From positions 1-64,000 of the forward strand of contig JADGDG010000011.1 in NCBI GenBank assembly GCA_016744995.1: DNA of 64,000 bases, read 5' to 3'. Positions 25,736 to 36,700 of this stretch are shown here, piece after piece. The notes beneath the pieces are model-generated. The model had not been told where the DNA came from, did no database searches, and saw only the letters and a program-made list of their open reading frames with translations. This DNA is from Gammaproteobacteria bacterium. Its GTDB lineage: Bacteria > Pseudomonadota > Gammaproteobacteria > GRL18. Numbering within the stretch: position 1 is the stretch's first letter; each line of letters begins with the position of its first letter. Both the position numbers and the translations under genes were made by a program.

Positions 25736-26701
25736 TTAGTCATTTTTTTCATAGGCATCAACAATTCTTTGTACCAGTGCATGTCTGACTACATCTTTAG
25801 AATTAAAATGAGTAAAACTGATACCTTTTACTTCGGATAATACTGTTATTACATGTTTTAAACCCGACGGACGACCGCCGGGCAAATCAATTTGAGTAAT
25901 ATCACCGGTGACAATTGCAGTTGAGCCAAAACCAATACGAGTGAGGAACATTTTCATCTGCTCCTGAGTGGTATTTTGTGCTTCATCTAAAATAATAAAG
26001 GATTCATTAAGACTCCGACCACGCATAAAGGCCAGTGGTGCAACCTCAATTACATTACGCTCAATGAGCTTGCTAACTTTCTCAAAACCCAGCATTTCAT
26101 AGAGTGCATCATAAAGAGGACGCAGGTAAGGATCAATTTTTTGTGATAAATCACCCGGTAAAAAACCCAGATTTTCTCCTGCTTCAACTGCAGGACGGGT
26201 TAAAATAATACGTCTGACATCATCCCGTTCGAGAGCCTGAACCGCACAGGCTACTGCCAGAAAGGTTTTTCCGGTACCTGCAGGACCAATACCAAAACTG
26301 ATATCATGATGCTGAACACCCTGAAGGTAATTTAACTGGTTTTTGCCCCGAGGTTTAATAAGACTTCGACCGGCTAAAATTGAAACATCGTCCTCAGCTT
26401 TATTTTTTTTATCACTGACTGCTTCTTTTAATTGAGCTTCAATACCGGATTCCTGTAAAAACAAATGAATTTTTTTCGGATCCAGCACACTATTCGAACT
26501 TTCTTCATACAAAGCTTCTAATACTGAAACTGCGGCATCTCTGTCTTTTGGCTTACCCGTCACTTTGAATTTATTGCCGCGGTTAGAGATCTGCACTGCA
26601 AGACGTCGCTCAATTAAGCGCAGATGTTCATCCAATAAGCCGCAAAGATTAACAAGACGGTGGTTATCAATTGGTTCTAAAACAAGTTGTGATGCATTCA
26701 T
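25736..26701 (-). CDS. ybeZ: PhoH-like ATPase YbeZ
   Basis: The 321-residue product has a KH-like N-terminal region (about 10-70) and a PhoH ATPase core with Walker [12 protein letters not shown], Walker [11 protein letters not shown] and [10 protein letters not shown]. The protein partners YbeY in RNA metabolism. The ATG overlaps the miaB stop region by 4 bp, and ybeY follows after 6 bp, so the three form one transcript. Confidence 0.93.
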   Translation of the reverse strand: MNASQLVLEPIDNHRLVNLCGLLDEHLRLIERRLAVQISNRGNKFKVTGKPKDRDAAVSVLEALYEESSNSVLDPKKIHLFLQESGIEAQLKEAVSDKKNKAEDDVSILAGRSLIKPRGKNQLNYLQGVQHHDISFGIGPAGTGKTFLAVACAVQALERDDVRRIILTRPAVEAGENLGFLPGDLSQKIDPYLRPLYDALYEMLGFEKVSKLIERNVIEVAPLAFMRGRSLNESFIILDEAQNTTQEQMKMFLTRIGFGSTAIVTGDITQIDLPGGRPSGLKHVITVLSEVKGISFTHFNSKDVVRHALVQRIVDAYEKND

Positions 26702-28038
26702 AGAGTCTCACCTGAAATCAGTTCGCCGCGCAATGAATTACTCAAAGCCCGAGTTATTTTCACCGGAATTATTTTACCAATAAGATCCTGCCCCTTAGGA
26801 TCAAAGTTCACGACACGATTATTTTCTGTTCGACCAGCAACTTCTGTGATATCTTTTTTTGAAATACCATGGACTAAAATCTGCTGCACCGTACCCACCA
26901 TTTGCTGCGAGTATTCCAGGGCATATTCATTAATACGTGCCTGTAATTGACTGAGCCTTTGCTTTTTGACTTCCATGGGCACATCATCCGGTAATGATGA
27001 GGCTGGCGTTCCTGGTCTGGGACTATAAATAAAACTAAAACTTTGATCAAAACGTATGTCTTCAATGAGTTTCATAGTTGCCTGAAAGTCGGCATCCGTT
27101 TCACCGGGAAAACCCACAATAAAATCAGAGGAGATATAAATATCCGGACGTGCTTCACGAATACGTCTTATCTTACTCTTGTACTCCAGTGCTGAATGAC
27201 CGCGCTTCATCATACTCAGCACACGATCCGATCCGCTTTGTACAGGCAAATGTAAAAAACTCACCAGTTCAGGCACTTCACGATAGACATCCACCAGAGG
27301 ATCTGAAAATTCATTAGGATGAGAAGTGGTATAGCGAATACGCTGAATCCCTTCAATTTGAGAAAGATAATGGATCAGCATTGCTAAATCAGCGATATCA
27401 CCCTCATGGGTTGCACCGCGATAGGCATTGACATTTTGGCCCAGCAGGTTGACTTCAATAACCCCCTGCCCAGCCAGAGAAGCAACTTCAGCAACAACAT
27501 CATCCAGAGGCCGGGAAATTTCTTCGCCACGAGTATAAGGCACCACACAAAAAGTACAATACTTACTACAACCTTCCATAATGGAAACAAAAGCAGTGGG
27601 CCCATCTGCACGGGGTTCCGGTAAATTATCAAATTTTTCTATTTCAGGAAATGATACATCAATCACAGGATGGTGAATGGTCGATACTTCATCCAGCATT
27701 TTCGGCAGGCGGTGTAAAGTTTGCGGACCAAAAACCAGATCAACATAAGGGGCTCGCGCGCGTATAAGCTCACCTTCCTGACTTGCAACACAGCCACCCA
27801 CACCAATGACAATATTCGGATTCAACTCTTTCAGCTGACGATAGCGCCCCAATAATGAAAATACTTTTTCCTGAGCTTTTTCCCGGATAGAGCAAGTATT
27901 AAGCAATAAAATGTCCGCATCCTTAGCTTCCTTAACCAGAACAACGCCATGGGATTCATTGAGAATATCAGCCATTTTTGCCGAGTCATACTCGTTCATC
28001 TGGCAACCAAAGGTTTGAATATACAACTTACCGGGCAT
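26698..28038 (-). CDS. miaB: tRNA methylthiotransferase MiaB
   Basis: The 446-residue product has an N-terminal UPF0004 domain with cysteines in [21 protein letters not shown] and GVGGCVASQ. The radical-SAM cluster motif [17 protein letters not shown] lies near 157, and a C-terminal TRAM domain carries [11 protein letters not shown]. MiaB turns i6A37 of tRNA into ms2i6A37. It is the first gene of the miaB-ybeZ-ybeY run. Confidence 0.95.
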   Translation of the reverse strand: MPGKLYIQTFGCQMNEYDSAKMADILNESHGVVLVKEAKDADILLLNTCSIREKAQEKVFSLLGRYRQLKELNPNIVIGVGGCVASQEGELIRARAPYVDLVFGPQTLHRLPKMLDEVSTIHHPVIDVSFPEIEKFDNLPEPRADGPTAFVSIMEGCSKYCTFCVVPYTRGEEISRPLDDVVAEVASLAGQGVIEVNLLGQNVNAYRGATHEGDIADLAMLIHYLSQIEGIQRIRYTTSHPNEFSDPLVDVYREVPELVSFLHLPVQSGSDRVLSMMKRGHSALEYKSKIRRIREARPDIYISSDFIVGFPGETDADFQATMKLIEDIRFDQSFSFIYSPRPGTPASSLPDDVPMEVKKQRLSQLQARINEYALEYSQQMVGTVQQILVHGISKKDITEVAGRTENNRVVNFDPKGQDLIGKIIPVKITRALSNSLRGELISGETL

Positions 28039-28154
28039 CAGAATGCTTCCTCACATACTTTAAGGGGCTATAGGATATTTATACAGAATTTAGAACAACG
28101 GCGGAAAGTAACATATTTTCAGTTTTTTTTCCATAAAAGTTTTGTTTCTTCAGC

Positions 28155-29966
28155 TCACTGTCTGAAAAAGATAAAATCACCACCATTATGGCCCACTTTT
28201 CTGACATTAGAATATTCAGGGGTTTGATCAGCATTGAGAATGACATTATCTCGTAAGCGGGAGAAAACCTCTTCTGCTTCAATAACATCTTTAGTATTTT
28301 TTAAAACATCCAGTAAGGCTTCAGAAAAAACAGAATGATTATCCCCTCCTGAATCCGTAACCGGCTCCAATCCACCTGAAGTGATCACTGTGCGGGATTT
28401 TTTCTTCAGCAAACGTTCAATCAGAGAATATCTTTTTTCAGGATTAGTAAATTTTACTGAAATACTTCGAGCAAGTGTTCCAGAATAACAGGAATCAGCT
28501 ACCACCAGAACATGCCAGGATTGCAATGCTTTCAAGGTATCCGTCACTTCAGCTGTTGAAATCCAGTTGGAAGTGAAATCACGTTCGGCATCAATCGGTA
28601 ACCAGTAACCACGCTCAGATGCATTATCCAGAACACCGTGACCGGCATAATAAATCAGGAGATTATCATCTTTGGTTAACGTATTCCTAAACTCGCCCAT
28701 CGCCTTAAGCGTATCATAACGATTAGCATTAAGAAGCAGTTTGACCTTAAAACCATAATGATCTTTAAGCAGTTTGGCTAAACTACTGGCATCATTCACT
28801 GCTGTTTTTAATTCGGGTAAATTTTTATAGTCATTATTGCCAATAATCAATGCATGATAGTTTCCAAAATTAAGATGTCCAAAACCTTGTTTTGATTTTT
28901 TAACTATCGCCTCTTTTTTATTATTACTTTTAGCTGTGTTTGAAAGACTGCTCACCCTGAAAGTTGAATCCAGCAATAATTTCTTTCGCTGCTCATATTC
29001 TTCCTGAGAAATAATATTTTGTTCTTTCAGGGAACGAAGCAAATTAAGCTGTTCAAGAAATTGCTGCTGTTCTGGTTTCAGTTTAACAGCAGTTGTTTTA
29101 GTTTTAGTCTCAGCAACAACAGGTTTAGCTATTTTACTTATAGTTGTCTTGATCTTGTCAGCCGATGTTTTAGTAAGCGTTTTATTTTTATCAATATCAG
29201 TCGTTTTATTCTTAACTACCGCTGTTATTTTCTTTTTCTTTACAGGGTCTTTTTTAGCTTGATAAACGACTTTAGGTTTGCTTTTTTTCTTTTTTATTAC
29301 AACTTTTCGCTGTAATAATTTATTTAACTTCTCGGATGTTTTTTTATCTGATGAATTTAATTTAAGCGCCTGCTTATACGCAGAAATTGCCCCTGTATTT
29401 TTTTGCTGTGATGCATAAACATCTCCCATTGAAACAAACAGTTCAGCATCTTTATCGTTGATTTTAATTGCCTTCTGACAAGCGTTTAATGCAGTTTTTC
29501 CGGTCAGGCGAGTACAGCGGATTTTATTAAGTTTAAATTGGCTGGATTGATATTTTGAAGATGATTTGTTTTCCGACTTTGTTCCCAGCTTTTTATTTTT
29601 CAACCATTGCTGCTCTTTATAATTACTTTTTGCAATTAAACTTTTTTTTAAAAAATAATCATCATTGGGGAAAATTTTAAGAGCCTGCGCATAAGCCTCA
29701 AGTGCCTGTTTGAATTTTTGCCGTTTATCAAACGTTCTAGTCAGTGCAACATGTAAGTCACGATTTTTTGAGTTAGAGCGTAATAGTTGCTGACAGGCAT
29801 CAACCTGATCATACTCATCACCATCGCCCATAAGACAGTCTGAGAATGTAGGAGGATAAGTTGCATAAAGCGTATTGGCAAAAAACAAAAGACTCATGCT
29901 TATCAGTAAAAATAAGCAACAACGATATAAATAATTGAGTCTAAAAACACGAAAGTATTTATTCAT
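28155..29966 (-). CDS. Secreted or anchored caspase-like protein with TPR and SHOCT-like segments
   Basis: The 603-residue product has a signal or anchor at about 12-36 (CCLFLLISMSLLFFANTLYA), TPR-like helices at about 50-110 and 160-215, a lysine- and threonine-rich linker (220-295) and a short SHOCT-like pair of helices (LLRSLKEQNIISQEEYEQRK). The C-terminal part is a C14 caspase-fold peptidase, with catalytic His about 443 (YYAGHG) and Cys about 493 (ADSCYSG). Both catalytic residues are kept. Bacterial proteins of this type are orthocaspases with mostly unknown targets. It stands alone between miaB and an unknown lipoprotein gene. Confidence 0.85.
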   Translation of the reverse strand: MNKYFRVFRLNYLYRCCLFLLISMSLLFFANTLYATYPPTFSDCLMGDGDEYDQVDACQQLLRSNSKNRDLHVALTRTFDKRQKFKQALEAYAQALKIFPNDDYFLKKSLIAKSNYKEQQWLKNKKLGTKSENKSSSKYQSSQFKLNKIRCTRLTGKTALNACQKAIKINDKDAELFVSMGDVYASQQKNTGAISAYKQALKLNSSDKKTSEKLNKLLQRKVVIKKKKSKPKVVYQAKKDPVKKKKITAVVKNKTTDIDKNKTLTKTSADKIKTTISKIAKPVVAETKTKTTAVKLKPEQQQFLEQLNLLRSLKEQNIISQEEYEQRKKLLLDSTFRVSSLSNTAKSNNKKEAIVKKSKQGFGHLNFGNYHALIIGNNDYKNLPELKTAVNDASSLAKLLKDHYGFKVKLLLNANRYDTLKAMGEFRNTLTKDDNLLIYYAGHGVLDNASERGYWLPIDAERDFTSNWISTAEVTDTLKALQSWHVLVVADSCYSGTLARSISVKFTNPEKRYSLIERLLKKKSRTVITSGGLEPVTDSGGDNHSVFSEALLDVLKNTKDVIEAEEVFSRLRDNVILNADQTPEYSNVRKVGHNGGDFIFFRQ

Positions 29967-30056
29967 ACTATTAATTCAAGCCGCCATGAAAAATATATAG
30001 TTAAAAGTTATGTCAAAATAATAAAATTTTATCAAATAGTCACCTCTTAAGATATG

Positions 30057-30069
30057 AACAGTTATTTAG
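30057..30069. repeat. Solo copy of the 13-bp MITE end
   Basis: AACAGTTATTTAG is identical to the right terminal repeat at 752-764. As there, the TTA within it (30066-30068) is the TAA stop of a minus-strand gene. No partner inverted copy is found within 150 bp on the other side. Confidence 0.5.
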
Positions 30070-30812
30070 TATTGAAAGGCTCCAGTCCCTGCAGCATTTT
30101 CTGATTTATTATTAAAATCAAATTCCCATTCACCTGATGGCAAACGAATTAAACCAAATAAATATTTTTTCTCTACCGTTTGATAAGGAGGATCTTCTTT
30201 TTCAATCATTATGATAATTTCATCTTTTAGTTGTTTAACAGCATCAGAATTTTGTTGTGCCAGGCGTTTAATTTCATCTGATAAAACAATCAGTTCCTCA
30301 TGCGAATTCGATTTTATAACTGCATGGCTCAAAGTAATAATCAGATCACTTTGCTCAATAATTACATCCACATTTTTTGACCAGTTTTTTGCTGCCATTT
30401 TAACGTTATCACTGGCATCTTTAGAATCTGCAGCGAATAAAATATGATCACGCGAAGCGGATATTGCCTTAATAAATCCATACCCCAGCCCAGGGCCGTC
30501 ATTTCGCATCTCAGGTACTATTTCAGGAGCCATAACATGTTGAACATGTTTGATATGCATTTTCAATAACTTCATATTATGAGAGTTTTCTACGGCATAC
30601 CGAGCATGTTCAAGAGCGATTTTTGCTTCCTGCTCTGCAGTAATAAATAAACCTTGTTCATTTGGTGTATCCCGCCATGCTGTCATTGCATGCCCCACAT
30701 GAACATGAGATATTTTGGGTGCCTGTGTGGTTACACAAGCAGCCAAAGTTAATGACAGCATTAGAAAAGTAACAAACCGATAAATGACGTTAATAATTTT
30801 ATAAAAGTTCAT
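30066..30812 (-). CDS. Lipoprotein of unknown function
   Basis: The 248-residue product has a lipoprotein signal with LAAC at about 23-26 (LMLSLTLAACVTT). The mature part is helical and histidine-rich near the start (KISHVHVGHAMTAW, then KMHIKHVQHVMAPEIVPE). It ends with KYLFGLIRLPSGEWEFDF. Histidines spaced along helices could bind heme or metal, but no CxxCH motif is present. The family is not recognised. It lies 66 bp downstream of a 14-bp tandem repeat, and its stop codon lies inside the solo MITE end. Confidence 0.6.
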   Translation of the reverse strand: MNFYKIINVIYRFVTFLMLSLTLAACVTTQAPKISHVHVGHAMTAWRDTPNEQGLFITAEQEAKIALEHARYAVENSHNMKLLKMHIKHVQHVMAPEIVPEMRNDGPGLGYGFIKAISASRDHILFAADSKDASDNVKMAAKNWSKNVDVIIEQSDLIITLSHAVIKSNSHEELIVLSDEIKRLAQQNSDAVKQLKDEIIIMIEKEDPPYQTVEKKYLFGLIRLPSGEWEFDFNNKSENAAGTGAFQY

Positions 30813-30877
30813 GAGCCATCTCTGTGCAGTGTATAATAAAAAATCTGAATTCTGATCTTCACTATTAGTTTTTATTA

Positions 30878-30987
30878 TTATTTCTTAATTGTTATTTCTT
30901 AATTGTTATTTCTTAATTGTTATTTCTTAATTGTTATTTCTTAATTGTTATTTCTTAATTGTTATTTCTTAATTGTTATTTCTTAAT
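30878..30987. repeat. 14-bp tandem repeat, nearly eight copies
   Basis: TTATTTCTTAATTG repeats seven times without change from 30878 to 30975, followed by 12 more matching bases. The array is 66 bp upstream of the start of the lipoprotein gene, so it may lie in its promoter or leader. The other neighbour (the TraB-like gene) ends at 31099. Confidence 0.95.
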
Positions 30988-31098
30988 ATAGTATAGCCAT
31001 AAATAAGGATGATGTGCGCATCGATTACTGTTCATCCAGAGCAGCTCTGTGGCAGAGACAGACATAGCCTATTCATGCCCAGTCATCAGTACTGGTCA

Positions 31099-31986
31099 CT
31101 ATTTCCCTTTAGAAGCCTGATAATAGTCTACTTTATAACCATTATTTCGAAGTAATTGTAATAATCCATCATTACCCACCAGATGCAGTGCACCCACCAG
31201 AACCAGATCAGTCTTATCATCATTGATTAATGTTTCAATATAAGGCAGCCAGTTCATATTTCGGGTAACAATAAGACTCTGATACAATTCTGGATATGTA
31301 TCAATCATATCCTGCAAAATAATATTCTTCATTTTGTCCATATCACCTGAGCGCCATGATGATCTTATTTGCTCAATAGTGAGTTTAATCTTACTGAGAT
31401 CATCGAGGCTATTCAGAATTAGCTCATTTTCATTTCCCTTACCCATATTGACCAGAAAACTTAACTGTTCATCTACTGTCTCCAGAGCCCCAATTTCTTT
31501 CCCGTCCTGTTCAGCCAGAATCCAGAAATGCTCATCAACCCCCATCAATACCATGCCCATACGTTGAAATTCAATTGCAGACATCATAATAACAACCATG
31601 CCCGGCTTCAACACATCAATTTGAGCCATCGGCAGCTCGTCTGAAAAGTAATCCGACAGACGCTTATAGGTCTTATCATCCAGGACATCCCGAAGCGTCT
31701 CACCCGGCAGGTAGAGCATCTGAGCCATCAGCTTTTTGGCAAATTCTGGTTCTTTCGCCAGCCCAAGATCTGTCTCAAAAATTATTTTTTGCGACTCTGA
31801 AAAAGCCTGCTCATATTCCACCGGTAATGGATAATCTTCTTCTCCAAGAACATGGATTGTCCCACCAAGATATAAAATATTATCACCCTTAGAAATTTGC
31901 CAAAGAGATGTCTGGGCAAAACAGGGAAAAGAAATAATCAGGAAGATTATGAATGTGAAACTAAAAATTGGTTTATCAAATTTCAT
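31099..31986 (-). CDS. TraB/GumN family protein
   Basis: The 295-residue product has a signal peptide (FTFIIFLIISFPCFAQ). The TraB/GumN pattern is clear: SLWQISKGDNILYLGGTIHVL near the N-terminus, IIFETDL, and LVLVGALHLVGNDGLLQLLRNNGY near the C-terminus. These conserved GTxH and GALHL elements are proposed metal or protease-like sites in the ChaN/TraB/Tiki group. The substrate is unknown. It is monocistronic here. Confidence 0.88.
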   Translation of the reverse strand: MKFDKPIFSFTFIIFLIISFPCFAQTSLWQISKGDNILYLGGTIHVLGEEDYPLPVEYEQAFSESQKIIFETDLGLAKEPEFAKKLMAQMLYLPGETLRDVLDDKTYKRLSDYFSDELPMAQIDVLKPGMVVIMMSAIEFQRMGMVLMGVDEHFWILAEQDGKEIGALETVDEQLSFLVNMGKGNENELILNSLDDLSKIKLTIEQIRSSWRSGDMDKMKNIILQDMIDTYPELYQSLIVTRNMNWLPYIETLINDDKTDLVLVGALHLVGNDGLLQLLRNNGYKVDYYQASKGK

Positions 31987-32226
31987 CTTAATTTTTATTT
32001 ATGAATTAATCTAATCTTAGTAAAGCTGAGCTTAGTTAATTAGTGGAGGGAATTAAGGATTTAAAAATAAAGTAAATTTTTACTCTATCAATCATTTGCT
32101 TGAGTATAGCAGAAATTTTATCAGAATTAAGCGGTTTACTTAAATAGTCACTATACAGCCTTCACACGCTTATCTTTAACCATAGCCATGACATTGGCCG
32201 CTATAGCAATGATGGATTGGAAACAT

Positions 32227-32257
32227 TAAAAGCAAGGGCTTGGCTCCCTTGCTTTTA
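32227..32257 (-). terminator. Stem-loop terminator after amt
   Basis: A 12-bp perfect stem (TAAAAGCAAGGG at 32227-32238 with CCCTTGCTTTTA at 32246-32257) has a 7-nt loop and starts 16 bp past the amt stop. The downstream T content on the minus strand is modest (CTTTTAATGTTT). Confidence 0.7.
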
Positions 32258-32272
32258 ACCGCTGTCTATAAT

Positions 32273-33589
32273 TTAGAAATCATAACCACGTTCATCATGA
32301 GATGCGATATCCAGACCTTCTGTTTCCTCTTCACGATCCACACGCAAATCGACGAACAAACCCACGAACTTTAAGATGAGGTAAGTCATCACTGCAGTGT
32401 AAGCCAGAGTTGAACCAATGCCGATAAGCTGAACCATGACCTGACTGCTCATATTCATACCTTCAACATAGCCTTGACCGGAAAAGACCCCCAGACTTGC
32501 TGATGCAAGAATACCTGCGAGGAATGTACCCAGAATACCGCCCACACCATGCACAGGAAAAACATCAAGAGAATCATCCAGTTTTAACTTTACCTTAATA
32601 AATTGTGTCGCCATATAACAAACGATACCCGCAGACAATCCTATCAGCAGCGCACCAGCAGGGCCAACATAGCCAGATGCCGGTGTAATAGTGCCCAGCC
32701 CGGCCACCATACCCGTCACAATACCCAGCACAGATGGTTTACCATGTTTTATCCACTCAATTGCCGCCCAGGTGCCAGCACCGGCTGCTGCTGAAATGTG
32801 CGTCACCAGCATAGCCATTGCCGCATTACCGTCTGCAGCCAAAGCACTGCCGCCATTGAAACCAAACCAGCCAACCCATAACATACCTGCACCAATAACC
32901 GTCATGGTCAAATTATGCGGAGTCAGTGCATGTACACCGAAGTCTTTGCGCTTGCCAATAACCATGGCTGTCACCAATGCTGCTGTACCTGCGGTAATAT
33001 GAACCACCGTACCACCGGCAAAGTCCAGCAATCCCATTTCATATAACCAGCCGCCTTCAGCCCACACCCAGTGAGTAATCGGCACATACACAATAAATAA
33101 CCAGATGGCACTGAATAACATCATCGCTGAGAAACGTGCCCGCTCAGCAAAAGCGCCGACAATCAGGGCGGGAGTAATGATAGCAAAGGTCATTTGAAAT
33201 AAAGCAAACAGACCTTCGGGGATGGTACCAGAGACACTGCCTTCCATCACTCCGGCAAACAGCACCTTATCAAAACCGCCTATAAAAGCATTCATAGAAC
33301 CACCATCACTGAATGCCAGTGAATAACCAGCTATCAGCCAAAGTACAGACATAATGCTAGTAATTGCAAAACACTGCATCAATACTGACAGAACGTTTTT
33401 GGTACGCACCAGACCACCATAAAAAAGTGCCAGTCCCGGTAGAGTCATAAACAGAACCAGTGCAGTTGAAATCATGATCCAGGCGGTATCTGCACCATTG
33501 ATACTATCAGCTGCGGTGGCACTGCCCGAAAAAAAGAGCAGTAAAAGAGAAATCAGGCTCATACCTGATAATTTATGATTTTTTGTCAT
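32273..33589 (-). CDS. amt: Ammonium transporter
   Basis: The 438-residue product has a signal-like N-terminus (SLISLLLLFFSGSATA) and about 11 membrane helices. Amt signatures include LPGLALFYGGLVRTKNVLSV, the first twin histidine in DFAGGTVVHITAG and the second in FPVHGVGGILGTFLAG. It conducts ammonium across the inner membrane. No glnK lies beside it in the window, which is less common, since amt and glnK usually pair. A hairpin terminator follows. Confidence 0.94.
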   Translation of the reverse strand: MTKNHKLSGMSLISLLLLFFSGSATAADSINGADTAWIMISTALVLFMTLPGLALFYGGLVRTKNVLSVLMQCFAITSIMSVLWLIAGYSLAFSDGGSMNAFIGGFDKVLFAGVMEGSVSGTIPEGLFALFQMTFAIITPALIVGAFAERARFSAMMLFSAIWLFIVYVPITHWVWAEGGWLYEMGLLDFAGGTVVHITAGTAALVTAMVIGKRKDFGVHALTPHNLTMTVIGAGMLWVGWFGFNGGSALAADGNAAMAMLVTHISAAAGAGTWAAIEWIKHGKPSVLGIVTGMVAGLGTITPASGYVGPAGALLIGLSAGIVCYMATQFIKVKLKLDDSLDVFPVHGVGGILGTFLAGILASASLGVFSGQGYVEGMNMSSQVMVQLIGIGSTLAYTAVMTYLILKFVGLFVDLRVDREEETEGLDIASHDERGYDF

Positions 33590-33766
33590 TGAAAAACCCT
33601 TTTAAATTTTTAGATGCTGTATTTAAGCAATTTTTGCACCAAAATCGAACATAAACTTTAATATCAAAATGTTAGCACCTATTTGTTATTAATTTTTATA
33701 TATAAAAGATAACGATTGCACCAAATAAAACCAGACAGCACCAAAAATGCACTTTTATGGTGCATT

Positions 33767-36700
33767 TTAAGCTTTTGGCTTCATAAAAAACTTGTATAAA
33801 AAAGGAATAACAAACAGAGTCAGCATGGTTGAAAAAGCGAGCCCCCAGACAATTGCAGTTGCCAGAGGCCCCCATATAAGCGATTTCCCGGCAAAACCAG
33901 TGGCCAGAGAAAAAAGACCGGCAATGGTCGTTAAAGATGTGATCAATATAGGGATTATACGCCGCCTGGCAGCAAAAATAATCGCATGATTGACACTCAT
34001 ACCCTGTCTTAATCGGGTATTAGCCGCTGAAATCAAAACAATCGAAGCATTCACAGCAATTCCGACTAATGCCACAATTCCATAGAGGGTGTATAAACTC
34101 AGAGGATTATTGGTCAGAAATAAACCAGCAACCACCCCTGTAAACGCCAGCGGGATGGTTGCAAGGATTAATAATGGCTGAAAATAGCTACGAAATTGAG
34201 CCCCTATAATAAGATATATCAGACCAACACCCATTAAAAAAAGATAAGGCATTACATTTAAGCTTTCTTCAATATCATCCAGCTCGCCGGAGAAATCCAG
34301 GCTCACACCAGGGTGTTTTATTTTTAGTTCACGCCATTGCTGCTGGATAAAATGATTAATCTCCAGAGTATTACGCCCTCCGTCTTTAATATCTGCCTCC
34401 AATAGAATCACTCTTTGCAAATTATAGTGACGGATTGGATTGCGTGACAGTTTATAGTCCACATGGACTAATTCACTTAAAGGAATGGTCTGAACTTTGT
34501 TTTGCTGATGGTCGAAAAAGCCGATAGGTGTCTGTAGCCAGGTTTCAATATCGGATGAATACCTGCCTTCCATATTTGCCTTGACTCTCACATCAATTTC
34601 TTCACCACGATGTTGAAAGCTGGTGACAATCTCCCCCTCAGTCAATAAACGAATATCACGTATTACCTGAGCAGCGGATAAGCCGGCACGATGTACAGCA
34701 TCCTGATTAAGCTGCAGTGTTAATTCCTGAGTACCAGCGCTATCCAGCACCATAACATTTTCAATTTCAGGAATATCAGCAAGGGTTTCTGTTAGATCAA
34801 CCATCGCATTCTGGATCGTATTAAACTCAACACCCTGCACTTTAATACTAACAGCACGAGTCACTGGCGGCCCGTCTTCCAATTGCAAAATGGACATTTC
34901 TTCTACACCCGTCATTTGCTCAAATTGCTGCTTTACTTTTTTATGTAAAATCTGCAAAGCTTCAGGTGTTGTCTCAGGCAAAGAAATAATAATTTGCCCA
35001 TAGTGTTCTCCAAAAAGCGGCTCTGTCTGGGTAAATAGCAGCCCTGAATAAGCAGCCATTTCTCGGTAGTCACTGCGCTTTAATGTCTTTTTTATCTTAA
35101 GCTCAAGCTGATGAAGCTTTTCAAGTGTGTAGTTAAGAGGTGTTCCTTCCTTCATGGTCAGATTGGCATAGAAAACCGGAAAAGGTTCTCCCGCAAAAAA
35201 ATTAATGGTAATTTTGCCACTTTGCAGGGCATAAATAGAGCCGCTAAACAATAAAAACAAAGCAAATAACATAATTTTTGGATAGCGTAGAGAACGCGTT
35301 AACATTCGTACATAAAAAATCTGCAATGCATGGGTAAATTGTTCACGAAATTGCTGCATACGGTTAAATTTAGAGGACTTCTTAATTGAATAATCTGGTT
35401 TACTGGCAATCAAGTGGGCTGGCAGCATCCAGTAAGCTTCAACCAGACTGATTGCCAGAGCAATGGTCACCACCAGAGGGATCACCAGCATAAATTTTCC
35501 CATAATACCGGGCAGCAGCATCAACGGCAAAAAGGCAGCCATGGTCGTTAAAACAGATGCAGTCACAGGAGAAATGACCTCCTGAAGTGACTCAATTGCA
35601 GCTTGTGTGCTGTGCATTCCTGAACGCATTTTTGTATACATAGATTCAACCACAACAATCGCATCATCCACCAGCATCCCCAGGACAATAACAACACCCA
35701 GTAAAACAGCATTATTAATCGTCTGTCCAAGATTATGCAGAACCCAGAATGTACCGGCTAATGTAAAAGGGATACCAATTGTAGTAAAAAAAGCGATTCG
35801 AGTACCCAGAAAAAACCAGGTAACCAGCAGGACGAATAATAAACCTAGCAAAGCATTATTCTGCATAATATTAATTGCTTTACGCGTTAAAGAGGTATTA
35901 TCATCCAGCAAAGTAATATTAATACCTGTGACCAGACTGAGATGGTTTTTTTCTGCAATAAAAAATTTAAGATCATCAATCATCTGCAGGGTGTTGATAT
36001 CATCTTTTTTAAAAACCGAGAGAATAATTGCTGGTTCGTTATTATAGAGCGCTTTAGTGCTCAGCTTATTTTGTCCCTGATAAATTTTAGCAATGTCACC
36101 TAATAAAACTTGAGACTCAATTCCCTGCACTGGCAATTTTGCCAAGTATTCTGGATCATTACTGGTTCCTTTAATGCTGATCAACCATTGCTGATCCTGA
36201 AGATTCATTGAACCTGCTGCGGTATCTTTAAATTGAGTCTGAATTGTCCGGGCAACCATTGAGGGAGAAATTCCTAATCCTGCCAGGCGTCCTATATCAA
36301 TTTCAACAATCATTTCGGGTTCACTCACACCAATCATATCAACCCGTTCAACAAAAGACAGGCGTTCCATTTCCTTATCCAGTTCCTCGGTATAAAAGCG
36401 CAGATTGTCATCATAGGCTTTCCCCTGAAGCACCAGTGTCGCTGTTGGAAAAGCACTGGACGAGGTGAGTTCTAAAATAAGTGGTGATTCAGCTTCTTCT
36501 GGAAGGCGGGTATTTTCAACATGTTGGATCTCACGACGCAGATCAGCAAGGCGTTTATCAAAGAGGCGATCATCCAGATCTTCAAAACGTACCAGAATGC
36601 TAGCCATTGACTCCCTGGAACTGGAAGAAATAAAACGAATATCTGAGACTTTGGCTATACCTTCTTCCAATGGTTGAGTAATTCGTTTTTCAATATCTTC

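Noticed and set aside
32155..32226. A short minus-strand frame reading IIAIAANVMAMVKDKRVKAV downstream of amt
   Set aside because: It looks protein-like but is bounded by stops at 23 codons, has no start in a sensible place and follows a terminator. It may be a gene remnant, but the evidence is too thin.
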